Shown here one piece after another: positions 14,650 to 23,879 of a DNA stretch of 64,000 nt. A model generated the notes under the pieces. That model was not told the origin of the DNA. It made no database searches and saw only the letters and a program-made list of their open reading frames with translations. Each line of letters opens with the position of its first letter. Position 1 is the stretch's first letter. Both the position numbers and the translations under genes were made by a program. Source of the stretch: Streptacidiphilus jeojiense (GTDB lineage Bacteria > Actinomycetota > Actinomycetes > Streptomycetales > Streptomycetaceae); the NCBI RefSeq assembly GCF_000719095.1, contig NZ_JOEH01000015.1, positions 1 through 64,000 on the forward strand. The letters run 5' to 3'.

Positions 14650-16032
14650 ATGGACACCTCGCGCAGATCCCTCCGGCCCTCGACCCGCACGGCCACCCGC
14701 ACCGTGCTGGCGCTGTCCGCCGCGCTGACCCTCTCGCTGACCGCGGCCTGCAGCAGCAGCTCCTCCGGCAACGGGGCCGCCAACCCGGCCGCGGCCAAGT
14801 CCTCCGCCGCCGACGCCCTGACCACCCCGACCACGCTGACCTTCTGGACCTGGGTGCCGAGCATCCAGACGACCGTGGACGCCTTCGAGAAGAAGTACCC
14901 CAACATCAAGGTCAACGTGGTCAACGCGGGCCAGTCCGCCGCCGAGTACACCAAGCTGCAGACCGCGATCAAGGCCGGCAGCGGGGCCCCGGACGTCGCC
15001 CAGATCGAGTACTTCGCACTGCCGCAGTTCGCGCTGTCCAAGCAGGTCGTCGACCTCACCGCGTACGGCGCCGCCTCGCTGAAGTCCAGCTACACCCCGT
15101 CGGCCTGGAACCAGGTCGCGCTGCAGGGCGGCATCTACGGCTACCCGCAGGACACCGGCCCGCTGACGATGTTCTACCGCACCGACATCTTCAAGAGCCT
15201 CGGCCTGACCGCCCCCACCACCTGGGACGAGTTCGCGGCGGACGCGGCCAAGATCCACGCCGCCGACCCGACCCACTACATCACCTCGATCGACCCCGGT
15301 GACGCCGGCGGCGTCGACAGCCTGATCTGGCAGGCCGGCGGCAAGCCCTACCAGACCACCGGATCCACCTCGGTCACCGTCAACCTCAAGGACAGCGGCT
15401 CCGCCAAGTTCGCCACGCTGTGGACCTCGCTGCTCTCCAAGAAGCTGGTCGACCCGACCCCCGGCTGGACCACCGACTGGTGGAAGAGCATGGGCAGCGG
15501 CAAGTACGCGATGTGGATCGCCGGCGCCTGGGCCCCGGGCTCGCTGGAGACCACCATCGCCGCGACCAAGGGCAAGTGGGCCGCCGCACCGGTGCCGCAG
15601 TGGACCGCGGGCGCCAACGCCTCGGCCGAGAACGGCGGCTCCTCCGACGCGGTGGTCTCCACCAGCACCCACAAGGCCGCCGCCGCGGCCTTCGCCGCCT
15701 GGCTCAACTCCAGCACCGAGGGCGCCACCTCGCTCAACAGCATCGGGCTGTTCCCGGCCACCACCGGCCTGCTCGACAGCTCCGCCTTCCTGGACCAGAC
15801 CTTCCCCTTCTTCAACGGGCAGAAGGCCAACCAGGTCTTCGCGGCCTCCTCCAAGGCGGTCACCGCGGGCTGGCAGTACCTGCCCTACCAGGTCTACGCC
15901 AACTCGGTCTTCAAGGACAGCGTCGGCCAGGCCATCACCAACGGCAGTGACCTGTCCACCGCGCTGGGCAGTTGGCAGACCGCCATCTCCCAGTACGGCA
16001 CCCAGCAGGGCTTCACCGTCGCCAACGGCTGA
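14650..16032 (+). CDS. Extracellular sugar-binding lipoprotein of the ABC importer
   Basis: A 460-residue solute-binding protein. The signal peptide ends in a lipobox (SLTAAC, Cys about residue 34) followed by a Ser/Gly-rich spacer, so it is anchored on the outer face of the membrane. The mature part has the family 1 SBP features TLTFWTWVPS and an aromatic-rich cleft. AGGAG lies 12 bases before ATG. It delivers oligosaccharides, probably galactan-derived, to the two permeases upstream. The 170-base gap with direct repeats before it may allow higher expression than the permeases. Confidence 0.92.
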   Translation: MDTSRRSLRPSTRTATRTVLALSAALTLSLTAACSSSSSGNGAANPAAAKSSAADALTTPTTLTFWTWVPSIQTTVDAFEKKYPNIKVNVVNAGQSAAEYTKLQTAIKAGSGAPDVAQIEYFALPQFALSKQVVDLTAYGAASLKSSYTPSAWNQVALQGGIYGYPQDTGPLTMFYRTDIFKSLGLTAPTTWDEFAADAAKIHAADPTHYITSIDPGDAGGVDSLIWQAGGKPYQTTGSTSVTVNLKDSGSAKFATLWTSLLSKKLVDPTPGWTTDWWKSMGSGKYAMWIAGAWAPGSLETTIAATKGKWAAAPVPQWTAGANASAENGGSSDAVVSTSTHKAAAAAFAAWLNSSTEGATSLNSIGLFPATTGLLDSSAFLDQTFPFFNGQKANQVFAASSKAVTAGWQYLPYQVYANSVFKDSVGQAITNGSDLSTALGSWQTAISQYGTQQGFTVANG

Positions 16033-16112
16033 GCGCCGCAGCACCCTTGCCCGACTCCGGCCGCCCGACCCCGGGCGGCCGGACCCCGTACCGACAGCGG
16101 AGCCAGACAACC

Positions 16113-17861
16113 GTGGCCATACTCGACATCACCGACGACGGATTCCACCTGGACGGGCAGCCGTTCCGCATCATCTCCGGCGGCCTGCACTACTTCCGGG
16201 TCCACCCCGAGCAGTGGGCCGACCGGCTGCACAAGGCCCGGCTGATGGGCCTCAACACCGTCGACACCTATGTCCCGTGGAACCTGCACGCCCCGCGACC
16301 GGACGTGTTCGACCTGGACGGCATCCTCGACCTGCCGCGCTTCCTGGAGCTGGCCGCGGCCGAGGGCCTGCACGTGCTGTTCCGCCCCGGGCCCTACATC
16401 TGCGGCGAGTGGGAGGGCGGCGGGCTGCCCTCCTGGCTGCTGGCCGACCCCACCATGGAGCTGCGCACCACCCACCCCGGCTTCCTGGCCGCGGTCGACG
16501 ACTACCTGGACCGGCTGCTGCCCGTCGTCCTGCCGTACCTGGCCAGCCGCGGCGGCCCGGTCCTGGCCGTGCAGCTGGAGAACGAGTACGGCGCCTTCGG
16601 CGAGGACGCCGCCTATCTGACCCGGCTGGCGCAGTCGCTGGTCAAACGGGGCGTCGACGTCCCGCTGTTCACCTCCGACCAGCCCGGCGACCTGGCCAGG
16701 GGCGGCCTGGACGGGGTGCTGCGGACCGTCAACTTCGGCTCCGGGGTGGGCCGCGGGCTGGAGGCGCTGCGCGCCCAGCAGCCGACCGGACCGCTGATGT
16801 GCACCGAGTTCTGGAACGGCTGGTTCGACCGCTGGGGCGGCAAGCACGTGGTCCGCGACCCCGACGACGCCGCCCGGGCCCTGGACGAGCTGCTCGCGGC
16901 GGGCGCCTCGGTGAACTTCTACATGTTCCACGGCGGCACCAACTTCGGCTTCAGCAACGGCGCCAACGACAAGGGTAACTACCGCGCCACGGTCACCTCC
17001 TACGACTACGACGCGCCGCTGGACGAGGCCGGCGACGCCACCCCCAAGTACCGGGCCTTCCGCTCGGTCATCGCCCGCTACGCCGCCGAGCCGGCCGAGC
17101 CGGTCCCGGCCCGCGCCCCCAAGTTCGCCCTCCCCGGCATCGAACTGTCGGAGCAGGCACCGCTGTTCGACAACCTGGCCGGGCTCGGCAGCCCGGCGTC
17201 CGGGGACCGCCCGCTGACCATGGAGGAGCTCGGCCAGAACTTCGGCTTCGTCCTCTACACCACCCGGCTGGACACCCCCGGCCCGACCAGGCTCGCCGTC
17301 GGCGCCGTCCGCGACCGCGCCCAGGTCTTCCTGGACGGGCAGCCGGTCGGCGTCCTGGAGCGGGAGAACCACGAGCACACCCTCACCTTCACGGTGCCGG
17401 CCGGCGGGGCCGAGCTGCGGGTGCTGGTGGAGAACCAGGGACGGGTCAACTACGGGGCCGCGCTGCACGACCGCAAGGGCCTGATCGGCCCGGTCACCCT
17501 CAACGGCAGCGCAGTTGACGAGTGGTCAAGTCTACCGCTGCCGCTGGAGGACCTCGGCCCGCTCGCCTTCGCCCGCACCGATTCCGCCGTCCCCGGCCCG
17601 GTGCTGCACCGCGGCACCTTCCAGGTCGACGAGCCCGCCGACAGCCATCTGCACCTGGACGGCTGGACCAAGGGCAACGCCTGGATCAACGGCTTCAACC
17701 TGGGCCGCTACTGGTCCCGCGGCCCGCAGCGGTCGCTCTACGTGCCCGCCCCGGTACTGCGGCCGGGAGCCAACGAGATCGTCCTGCTCGAACTCCACGG
17801 CTCCACCGGACGCACCGTCGACCTGCGCGAGGTCCCCGACCTCGGCCCCATCGAGGAGTAG
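16113..17861 (+). CDS. Beta-galactosidase, GH35
   Basis: A cytoplasmic retaining exo-beta-galactosidase of 582 residues with no signal peptide. The GH35 start SGGLHYFRVHPEQW, the acid/base Glu158 in QLENEYG and the nucleophile Glu232 in TEFWNGWFD are clear, with FYMFHGGTNFGF in between domains. C-terminal jelly-roll domains end with NGFNLGRYWSRGPQ. GTG 16113 has GGAG ten bases upstream. It probably releases galactose from oligosaccharides imported by the transporter encoded just upstream. Confidence 0.94.
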   Translation: MAILDITDDGFHLDGQPFRIISGGLHYFRVHPEQWADRLHKARLMGLNTVDTYVPWNLHAPRPDVFDLDGILDLPRFLELAAAEGLHVLFRPGPYICGEWEGGGLPSWLLADPTMELRTTHPGFLAAVDDYLDRLLPVVLPYLASRGGPVLAVQLENEYGAFGEDAAYLTRLAQSLVKRGVDVPLFTSDQPGDLARGGLDGVLRTVNFGSGVGRGLEALRAQQPTGPLMCTEFWNGWFDRWGGKHVVRDPDDAARALDELLAAGASVNFYMFHGGTNFGFSNGANDKGNYRATVTSYDYDAPLDEAGDATPKYRAFRSVIARYAAEPAEPVPARAPKFALPGIELSEQAPLFDNLAGLGSPASGDRPLTMEELGQNFGFVLYTTRLDTPGPTRLAVGAVRDRAQVFLDGQPVGVLERENHEHTLTFTVPAGGAELRVLVENQGRVNYGAALHDRKGLIGPVTLNGSAVDEWSSLPLPLEDLGPLAFARTDSAVPGPVLHRGTFQVDEPADSHLHLDGWTKGNAWINGFNLGRYWSRGPQRSLYVPAPVLRPGANEIVLLELHGSTGRTVDLREVPDLGPIEE

Positions 17862-17908
17862 CGCCAAGGCCCAACCACCCCACCCGGCACACCATCGGAG
17901 GGACCGTC

Positions 17909-19408
17909 ATGTTCAGGAACGTCCTGAGCCCCACCCGGCGCCGCTACCGCGCCCTCCTGTGCACCCTCGTCACCACCCTCGTCACCGCCGTCGTCGGCGG
18001 CCTCGCCGCGCTGGTCCTGCCGGCGCAGGCCGCCTTCGCGGACACCAGCAGCACCTTCACCCCCGGCAGCGCCTGGACCGACACCTCCGGCAACGCCCTG
18101 CAGATGCACGGCCTGGGCATCATCAAGGTCGGCTCCACCTGGTACGGCTTCGGCGAGAACAAGTCGGGCGAGAACTCGACCGCCACACCCTTCCAGTCCA
18201 TCAACTGCTACAGCTCCACCGACCTCTCGCACTGGACCTACCAGGGCGCCGCGCTGACCGAGCAGGCCAGCGGCGACCTGGGGCCGAACCGGGTGGTGGA
18301 GCGGCCCAAGGTCATCTACAACAGCAGCACCGGGCTGTACGTGATGTACCTGCACATCGACAACGCCAGTTACAGCGAGGCCAAGGTCGGCGTGGCCACC
18401 AGCAGCACCCCCTGCGGCGGGTACACCTACCTGGACAGCTTCCAGCCGCTGGGCTTCCAGAGCCGCGACATCGGACTGTTCCAGGACACCGACGGCACCG
18501 GCTACCTGCTCAGCGAGGACCGCGCCAACGGCCTGCGCATCGACAAGCTCTCCAACGACTACCTCACCGTGGTCAGCTCGGTCCAGGTCTTCGCCGACTA
18601 CGAGGCACCGGCTCTGGTGAAGGCTGACGGCACCTACTACCTGCTGGGCTCGCACCTCAGCGGCTGGGGTGCCAACGACAACGTCTACGCCACCGCCACC
18701 TCGCTGACCGGCACCTGGTCCGCGTTCCGCACCTTCGCCCCGGTGGGCTCCAAGACCTACAGCACCCAGACCGCCAACATCATCCCGGTCCAGGGCTCCT
18801 CCGGGACCACCTACATCTACGCCGGCGACCGCTGGACCACCGCCGACCTGGGCGCCTCCCCCATGGTCTGGCTGCCGCTGACGCTCAGCGGCACCACCGT
18901 CTCGGTGGGCTGGCAGAACAGCTGGACCCTGGACCTCACCACCGGCACCTGGTCCGGGACCTCCAACCCGACGGCCGCCACGCACACCCTGGCCGCCGGC
19001 AACAGCGGCCTGCTGCTGGACGTCAGCGGCGCCTCCACGGCCAACGGCGCCGCCGTCATCCAGTGGAGCGCCACCGGCGGCAGCAACCAGAAGTGGGCCC
19101 TGGCCCAGGTCTCCGGCAACGTCTACACGCTGACCGGCACCGGCTCCGGCAAGTGCCTGGAGGTACCGGGCAGTTCGCTGGTCCAGGGGGTCCAACTGGA
19201 CATCTGGACCTGCAACGGCGGGACCAACCAGCAGTGGGCGCTGGAGTCGGCGGGCAGCTGGACCAGTACCTCCGACGCCACCTACGTACTGGTCAACCTC
19301 AAGAGCGGCTGGAACATCGACGTCAGCGGCCAGTCCACCAAGTCCGGCGCGGTCGTCGACCAGTGGGTGGCCAACGGCGGCAGCAACCAGTCCTGGACCC
19401 TGGGCTGA
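17909..19408 (+). CDS. Secreted GH43 (subfamily 24-like) exo-beta-1,3-galactanase with CBM13 trefoil
   Basis: A 499-residue secreted enzyme. The signal peptide runs to about residue 45 (AQAAFA). The five-bladed propeller has the segments HGLGIIKVGSTWYGFGENKS, NRVVERPKVIYNSSTGLYVM and QSRDIGLFQDTDGTGYLLSE. These match my memory of galactan 1,3-beta-galactosidases, which lack the usual GH43 catalytic-base Asp. A ricin-type trefoil (about 355-499) shows QKWAL, QQWAL and QSWTL repeats. ATG follows GGAGGGA. It attacks the beta-1,3-galactan backbone of arabinogalactan outside the cell, and GH35 and the ABC system then process the products. Confidence 0.85.
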   Translation: MFRNVLSPTRRRYRALLCTLVTTLVTAVVGGLAALVLPAQAAFADTSSTFTPGSAWTDTSGNALQMHGLGIIKVGSTWYGFGENKSGENSTATPFQSINCYSSTDLSHWTYQGAALTEQASGDLGPNRVVERPKVIYNSSTGLYVMYLHIDNASYSEAKVGVATSSTPCGGYTYLDSFQPLGFQSRDIGLFQDTDGTGYLLSEDRANGLRIDKLSNDYLTVVSSVQVFADYEAPALVKADGTYYLLGSHLSGWGANDNVYATATSLTGTWSAFRTFAPVGSKTYSTQTANIIPVQGSSGTTYIYAGDRWTTADLGASPMVWLPLTLSGTTVSVGWQNSWTLDLTTGTWSGTSNPTAATHTLAAGNSGLLLDVSGASTANGAAVIQWSATGGSNQKWALAQVSGNVYTLTGTGSGKCLEVPGSSLVQGVQLDIWTCNGGTNQQWALESAGSWTSTSDATYVLVNLKSGWNIDVSGQSTKSGAVVDQWVANGGSNQSWTLG

Positions 19409-19543
19409 CGGTCCGCCAGTTCCCGGGAGCACCCTTCGGCCCGGTCATCGCCCCCTTGCCGGGGTCGGTGGCCGGGCCGCAGAGTTGGCGGCGACCGTGG
19501 CCGTGGGGGCCGGGGAGGGCCGGGGGAAGGACGGGGTGGGGAC

Positions 19544-20713
19544 ATGGTGCGGGAGCGGACGGCCGTGGTGATCGTCGGCGGGGGGCCGGCCGGACTTACC
19601 CTGGCCGCTCTGCTGCGGCGCTGCGAGGTGCCCTGCGTGGTGCTGGAGGTGCGCAACCGCGAGCACATCGAGAAGCGGCAGCGGGCCGGCATCGTCGAGT
19701 ACCAGGCCGCCCGGATGCTGGACGGCTGGGGCCTGGCCGACCGGCTGCTCGGCGACGCGCCGGTCGGCGGCCGGCTGGAGCTGCGGGTGGACGGGGTCCC
19801 GCACCAGCTCGGCGACGACGCCATCGGCGGCATCATGTGCCCGCAACAGGTCCTGGTGCGCAATCTGATCGAACTGCTGCTGGAGGAGGGCGTCGATCTG
19901 CGCTTCGGCGCGGCCGAGGTGACGCTGCACGGTCTCACCGGCGAGCGGCCCACCGTCCGCTACCGGGACGCCGAGGGCCTGGAGCACGAGATCGCCTGCG
20001 ACTTCGTGGCCGGCTGCGACGGGTTCCACGGCGCCGGACGGGCCGCGGTCCCGGCCGGCGCCGTCCGGGTCCTCGGCCACGACTACGGCGGCGCCAGCTG
20101 GCTGACCGTGCTCGCCGACGCGCCCCCGTACCGGCACCCGTTGATGGCGGTGAGCGACCGGGGCTTCGCCGCGCAGTTCGCCCGCGGCCCCGCCGCGAGC
20201 CGCTTCTACCTGCAGTGCGCGCCCGGCGACACCGAGCAGGACTGGCCGGACGAGCGGATCTGGGAGCAACTGCGGGTCCGGCTGGGCGACCCCGGGCTGC
20301 GGGCCGCCGCCGTCACCGAGTCCGAGGTGTTCGCCCACCGCGGTGTGGTGCACGACCCGATGAGCCACGGCCGGCTGTTCCTGGTCGGCGACGCCGCCCA
20401 CATCATCTCCCCGCTGGGCGGCAAGGGCATGAACCTGGCCCTGCACGACGCCGACGTGCTGGCCCGGGCGCTGCGCGGCTTCACCCGTGACGGTGACGAG
20501 TCCGGGCTGCGCGACTACTCCCGGGACTGCCTGCCCCGCGTCTGGGCCTGCCAGGAGTTCTGCGACTGGCTGATGGAGACTACCCACGCGGCCGGGGACA
20601 CCTCTCCGTCGGCCGCCTACCGCCGGGGCATGGCCCGGGCCCGGCTCGCCCGCCTCACCGGCAGCGACACCTCCGCCCGGCTCTACGCAGAGCAGATGGC
20701 CGGGCTCGCCTGA
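19544..20713 (+). CDS. pobA: PobA-like 4-hydroxybenzoate 3-monooxygenase
   Basis: A 389-residue flavoprotein, the usual PHBH length. It has VVIVGGGPAGLTLAALLRR at the N-terminus, the PHBH-like segment EKRQRAGIVEYQAARMLD, the DG motif GCDGFHGAGR and LVGDAAHIISPLGGKGMNLA. It probably converts 4-hydroxybenzoate to protocatechuate with NADPH, feeding the beta-ketoadipate pathway, although no pca genes are nearby. The upstream 130 bases are purine-rich with an SD-like GGGG tract before ATG. It is not obviously in an operon. Other phenol hydroxylases of the same fold cannot be excluded. Confidence 0.75.
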   Translation: MVRERTAVVIVGGGPAGLTLAALLRRCEVPCVVLEVRNREHIEKRQRAGIVEYQAARMLDGWGLADRLLGDAPVGGRLELRVDGVPHQLGDDAIGGIMCPQQVLVRNLIELLLEEGVDLRFGAAEVTLHGLTGERPTVRYRDAEGLEHEIACDFVAGCDGFHGAGRAAVPAGAVRVLGHDYGGASWLTVLADAPPYRHPLMAVSDRGFAAQFARGPAASRFYLQCAPGDTEQDWPDERIWEQLRVRLGDPGLRAAAVTESEVFAHRGVVHDPMSHGRLFLVGDAAHIISPLGGKGMNLALHDADVLARALRGFTRDGDESGLRDYSRDCLPRVWACQEFCDWLMETTHAAGDTSPSAAYRRGMARARLARLTGSDTSARLYAEQMAGLA

Positions 20714-20829
20714 GCGGCGGTGCTCGGGGCGGCGGTGCCAGGGCGGCCGTGCCGGCCCCGGAGATGAACTCACGGGACCGGGTGGCTGGTGATTCAGACG
20801 GTGTTTCCCTTGATGCCATGGTGCCCTCC

Positions 20830-20835
20830 TAGCCT
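20830..20835 (+). promoter_or_regulatory. -10 element of a leaderless promoter
   Basis: TAGCCT lies seven bases before ATG 20843, which has no SD. A TTG-containing -35 candidate upstream is poorly spaced. Confidence 0.4.
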
Positions 20836-20842
20836 CCGCATC

Positions 20843-22426
20843 ATGACGAAACAGGGCATGACTCCCGAACAGGCCGCCCAGCTGAGCATGGCCGAGCAGC
20901 ACGAGTGGTTCCGTCGAGCGACCTCGCGGCGGTCGATGCTGCGCGGCGGTCTGGTCGGCGCCGGCACCGCGATCGTGGGCGCGGCGGGCCTGACCGGCAC
21001 GGCCTCGGCAGCCCCGGTGCGGTCCGCAGCGTCGCTGCTGCCCACCGCCGACCGTCCGAACGGCTCCACCGTGGTCCCGTTCGGGCGGCACATCTCCTAC
21101 GGCGCCGACCCGACCCGGCAGATGTCGCTCGCCTGGCAGGCGAGGGCCGCGGTCCGCAATCCCTTCGTCCGGATCGGACGCTCCCCGCAGGACCTCGGCC
21201 AGAAGCTCCACGCCGATGTGCGGGTGCTGTCCACCCTGGCGAGCGACACCAGCCCGATCGACTCGGTGGCCCTGGTCTCCCCCACCACCATCGAGCAGTA
21301 CTACCTGCACGCGGAGCTCGACGGGCTGCGCCCGGGCGAGACCTACTACTACACGGTCGGCCACGACGGCTGGGACCCGCGCGCCAACCTCGCCGTGGTG
21401 AACTCCTTCACCACCGCCCCGAGCAAGCGCGGCGCCTTCACCTTCACCGCCTTCGGCGACCAGGGCATCAGCTACGACGCGGTGGCCACCACGCATCTGA
21501 TCGCGGGTCAGCACCCGGCGTTCCACCTGCACGCCGGCGACGTCTCCTACGCCGAGGGCACCGGCCACGGCCTGATCACCGACTCCTACGACCCCAAGGT
21601 CTGGGACTCCTTCTTCCAGCAGGTCGAGGCGGTGGCCGCGACGGTGCCGTGGCAGGTCGCCGCGGGCAACCACGAGATGGAGCCCTGGTACTCGCCGGAC
21701 GGCAACGGCGGTCTGGCGGCCCGCTTCGACTTCGCCGGGCAGCAGCAGACCTACTACTCCTTCAGCTACGGCAACGTCGCCGTCATCACGCTGGACGCCA
21801 ACGACGTCTCCTACGAGATCCCGGCGAACAACGGCTACAGCGGCGGCAAGCAGACCGCCTGGCTGAAGCAGGAGCTGGCCGCGCTGCGCAAGCGCTCCGA
21901 CATCGACTTCATCGTGGTGCAGTTCCACCACTGCGCCTACAGCACCTGCTCCTCGCACGCGTCCGAGGGCGGCGTCCGCCAGTACTGGGTCCCGCTGTTC
22001 GACGCCTACGGCGTCGACCTGGTGATCAACGGCCACAACCACGTCTACGAGCGCACCGACCCGCTCAAGGGCGGCAGCGTGACCACGGCGGCCCCCAGCG
22101 GCGCCACGGTCACCCCGGCCACCCAGGGCACCACCTACGTGGTGGCGGGCGGGGCCGGCAACAGCCTGTACTCCTTCCCGGCCAAGGACAGCTACGACGG
22201 CGCGGTGGACGACGTCTCCCCCATCGCCTCCTTCGTGAACTCGCCGGGCCAGGCCAAGACCGCCGAGTCGGTGGCCTGGTCCCGGGTCCGCTACACCGGC
22301 TACTGCCTGCTGGCCATCGACAGCGCCCCGGCCACCCGGGGCCGCACCTCCAAGCTGACGGTCCGTGCGATCGACGGCTTCGGCGCCGAGATCGACCGCG
22401 TGGTGCTCGCCCGCACCGTGAAGTAG
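20843..22426 (+). CDS. Tat-exported purple acid phosphatase-like metallophosphoesterase
   Basis: A 527-residue exported phosphatase. The twin-arginine signal TSRRSMLRGGLVGAG lies about 30 residues in and cleavage is probably after TASA. A fibronectin-like N-terminal domain precedes the metal site, whose ligands are seen in order: FGDQG, GDVSYAEG, GNHEMEPW, VVQFHH and INGHNHVYER. It would release phosphate from phosphomonoesters outside the cell. ATG 20843 has no SD and is probably leaderless; ATG 20858 is an alternative. No pho box is recognised upstream. Confidence 0.9.
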   Translation: MTKQGMTPEQAAQLSMAEQHEWFRRATSRRSMLRGGLVGAGTAIVGAAGLTGTASAAPVRSAASLLPTADRPNGSTVVPFGRHISYGADPTRQMSLAWQARAAVRNPFVRIGRSPQDLGQKLHADVRVLSTLASDTSPIDSVALVSPTTIEQYYLHAELDGLRPGETYYYTVGHDGWDPRANLAVVNSFTTAPSKRGAFTFTAFGDQGISYDAVATTHLIAGQHPAFHLHAGDVSYAEGTGHGLITDSYDPKVWDSFFQQVEAVAATVPWQVAAGNHEMEPWYSPDGNGGLAARFDFAGQQQTYYSFSYGNVAVITLDANDVSYEIPANNGYSGGKQTAWLKQELAALRKRSDIDFIVVQFHHCAYSTCSSHASEGGVRQYWVPLFDAYGVDLVINGHNHVYERTDPLKGGSVTTAAPSGATVTPATQGTTYVVAGGAGNSLYSFPAKDSYDGAVDDVSPIASFVNSPGQAKTAESVAWSRVRYTGYCLLAIDSAPATRGRTSKLTVRAIDGFGAEIDRVVLARTVK

Positions 22427-22447
22427 CCGAACGCCGGACCGGGTTGT

Positions 22448-22466
22448 TGTCCCGATTTCGGGGACA
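22448..22466. terminator. Short hairpin between convergent genes
   Basis: TGTCCCG pairs with CGGGGACA (one-base bulge) around an ATTT loop, 21 bases after the phosphatase stop. A GC-rich, C-rich run follows. It is weak and has no U tract. Confidence 0.45.
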
Positions 22467-22528
22467 GGTTCGGGTCGTGGGGTGGGGGCGGCGGCGTCTC
22501 GCCTCCTCCACCCCCTCCCCCTCCCCCG

Positions 22529-23743
22529 TCAGCCGAGGGCCTTCCCCAGCCGCAGCAGCCCGTCCGCGATCTCCGCGGGTGTGTGCGTGGTGAACGACAG
22601 CCGCAGCGTCGCCGGGTCGGGCCGGCCGGCGAAGAAGGGGGCGCCGGGGACGTAGGCCACGTTGTGGGCGATCGCCTGCCGGAGCAGCGCGGTCGCGTCA
22701 TGGCCGGCGGGGAGGCTGGCCCAGAGGAACATGCCGCCGTCGGGGCGGTTCCAGCTGCTGCCGGGCGGGAGTGCGTCCGCCAGTCCGGCGAGCAGGGCGT
22801 CACGGCGCTCGCGGTAGGCGTCGCGGACGGTGGCGAGGTGGGCGTCCAGGTCGCGGTCGGCGAGGTAGCGGGCCGCGGCGGCCTGGTCGACCGTGGAGGT
22901 GTGCAGGTCGGCGGCCTGCTTGGCGATCACGCAGGCGCGCCGGAGCGCGGCCGGGCCGCGCAGCCAGCCGAGCCGCAGTCCGGGGGCCATCACCTTGGAG
23001 AAGCTGCTCAGCAGCACCGTGCGGTCCTCGGCACCAGCGCAGCCCGAGATCCACTGCACCGGTTCGCCGGCGAAGCGCAGTTCGCCGTACGGGTCGTCCT
23101 CGACGATCCAGAGCCCGCGCCGTGCCGCCACCTCCGCGACCGCCCGCCTGCGTGCCAGTGGCAGCGTCCGGCCGGTCGGGTTCTGGAAGTTGGGCACCAG
23201 GTACAGCAGTTTGGGACGCTCCGCCGCGACCAGGGCGTCCAACGCGTCCGGGAGGATGCCGTCGGCGTCGGTCGGCACCGGGACGATGCGCGCGCCGGCC
23301 AGGGCGAAGCACTGCAGCGCGGCCAGGTAGGTCGGGTCCTCGACCAGGACGGTGTCGCCGGGCTCCAGCAGGGCCGTGGCCAGCAGCGAGAGCCCCTGCT
23401 GCGAGCCGCCGGTGATCAGCAGGTCCTCCGGCCCGGTGGGCAGGCCGCGGGTGGTGAGCCGGTCCGCGACGGTCGCGCGCAGCGACGGGTCGCCCTCGGT
23501 GGTCGAGTACTGCAGCACCCGCCGCGGCGACTCCCGCAGCACCGCGTCGTAGGCCGCGCGGATGCCCTCCGCGTCGAACAGCTCGGGAGCGGGCAGGCCG
23601 CCCGCGAAGGAGATCACCTCGGGGCGGGCGGTCAGCGCCAGGATCTCCCGGACCGGTGACCCGCCGACCTCCGCGGTGCGGGCGGCAAGAGCAGGAACGG
23701 GGGCCGGAGCTTCGGCGGCGCGGGTCTCGGCAGGAGTCGTCAT
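22529..23743 (-). CDS. PLP-dependent aminotransferase (class I/II, LysN/MocR-like, no HTH)
   Basis: A 404-residue fold-type I aminotransferase. It has VISFAGGLPAPELF, LITGGSQQGLSLLA, LVPNFQNPTGRTL and the PLP Schiff-base Lys in SSFSKVMAPGLRLGW. It is closest by pattern to 2-aminoadipate/valine-type aminotransferases. ATG 23743 follows AGGCATG-like sequence and begins MTTPAE; longer frames run into the operator and are unlikely. It is divergent from a PadR gene across a 32-bp palindrome, so it may be co-regulated with the ABC exporter on the other side. Confidence 0.88.
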   Translation of the reverse strand: MTTPAETRAAEAPAPVPALAARTAEVGGSPVREILALTARPEVISFAGGLPAPELFDAEGIRAAYDAVLRESPRRVLQYSTTEGDPSLRATVADRLTTRGLPTGPEDLLITGGSQQGLSLLATALLEPGDTVLVEDPTYLAALQCFALAGARIVPVPTDADGILPDALDALVAAERPKLLYLVPNFQNPTGRTLPLARRRAVAEVAARRGLWIVEDDPYGELRFAGEPVQWISGCAGAEDRTVLLSSFSKVMAPGLRLGWLRGPAALRRACVIAKQAADLHTSTVDQAAAARYLADRDLDAHLATVRDAYRERRDALLAGLADALPPGSSWNRPDGGMFLWASLPAGHDATALLRQAIAHNVAYVPGAPFFAGRPDPATLRLSFTTHTPAEIADGLLRLGKALG

Positions 23744-23827
23744 GCCCGCCACCCTACGAAGGCCCGCCCCACCGCTCGGGGGGATTTCACGATGCGGTCG
23801 GCAGCGCGGCATGCCAGGAATCGAGCA

Positions 23828-23859
23828 ATAGATACCGAGTGTATAGACGCGGTATCTAT
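23828..23859. promoter_or_regulatory. 32-bp palindromic operator for the PadR-ABC operon
   Basis: ATAGATACCG (23828-23837) and CGGTATCTAT (23850-23859) are perfect inverted arms. Including the centre GTNTATANAC, 14 of 16 pairs match. TATCTAT in the right arm may act as a -10 box 20 bases before the padR ATG. The symmetric, extended site fits PadR autoregulation. Confidence 0.8.
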
Positions 23860-23879
23860 CCCCGGCGTACCGTGGCCGC

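Noticed and set aside
17738..19432. Reverse-strand frame over the GH43 gene
   Set aside because: Val/Gly/Asp/His-rich product with no domain; the forward frame has a signal peptide, catalytic domain and CBM.
19445..22042. Reverse-strand 865-codon frame over pobA and the phosphatase
   Set aside because: Low-complexity Val/Gly/His product, no RBS, and two well-supported forward genes occupy the same DNA.
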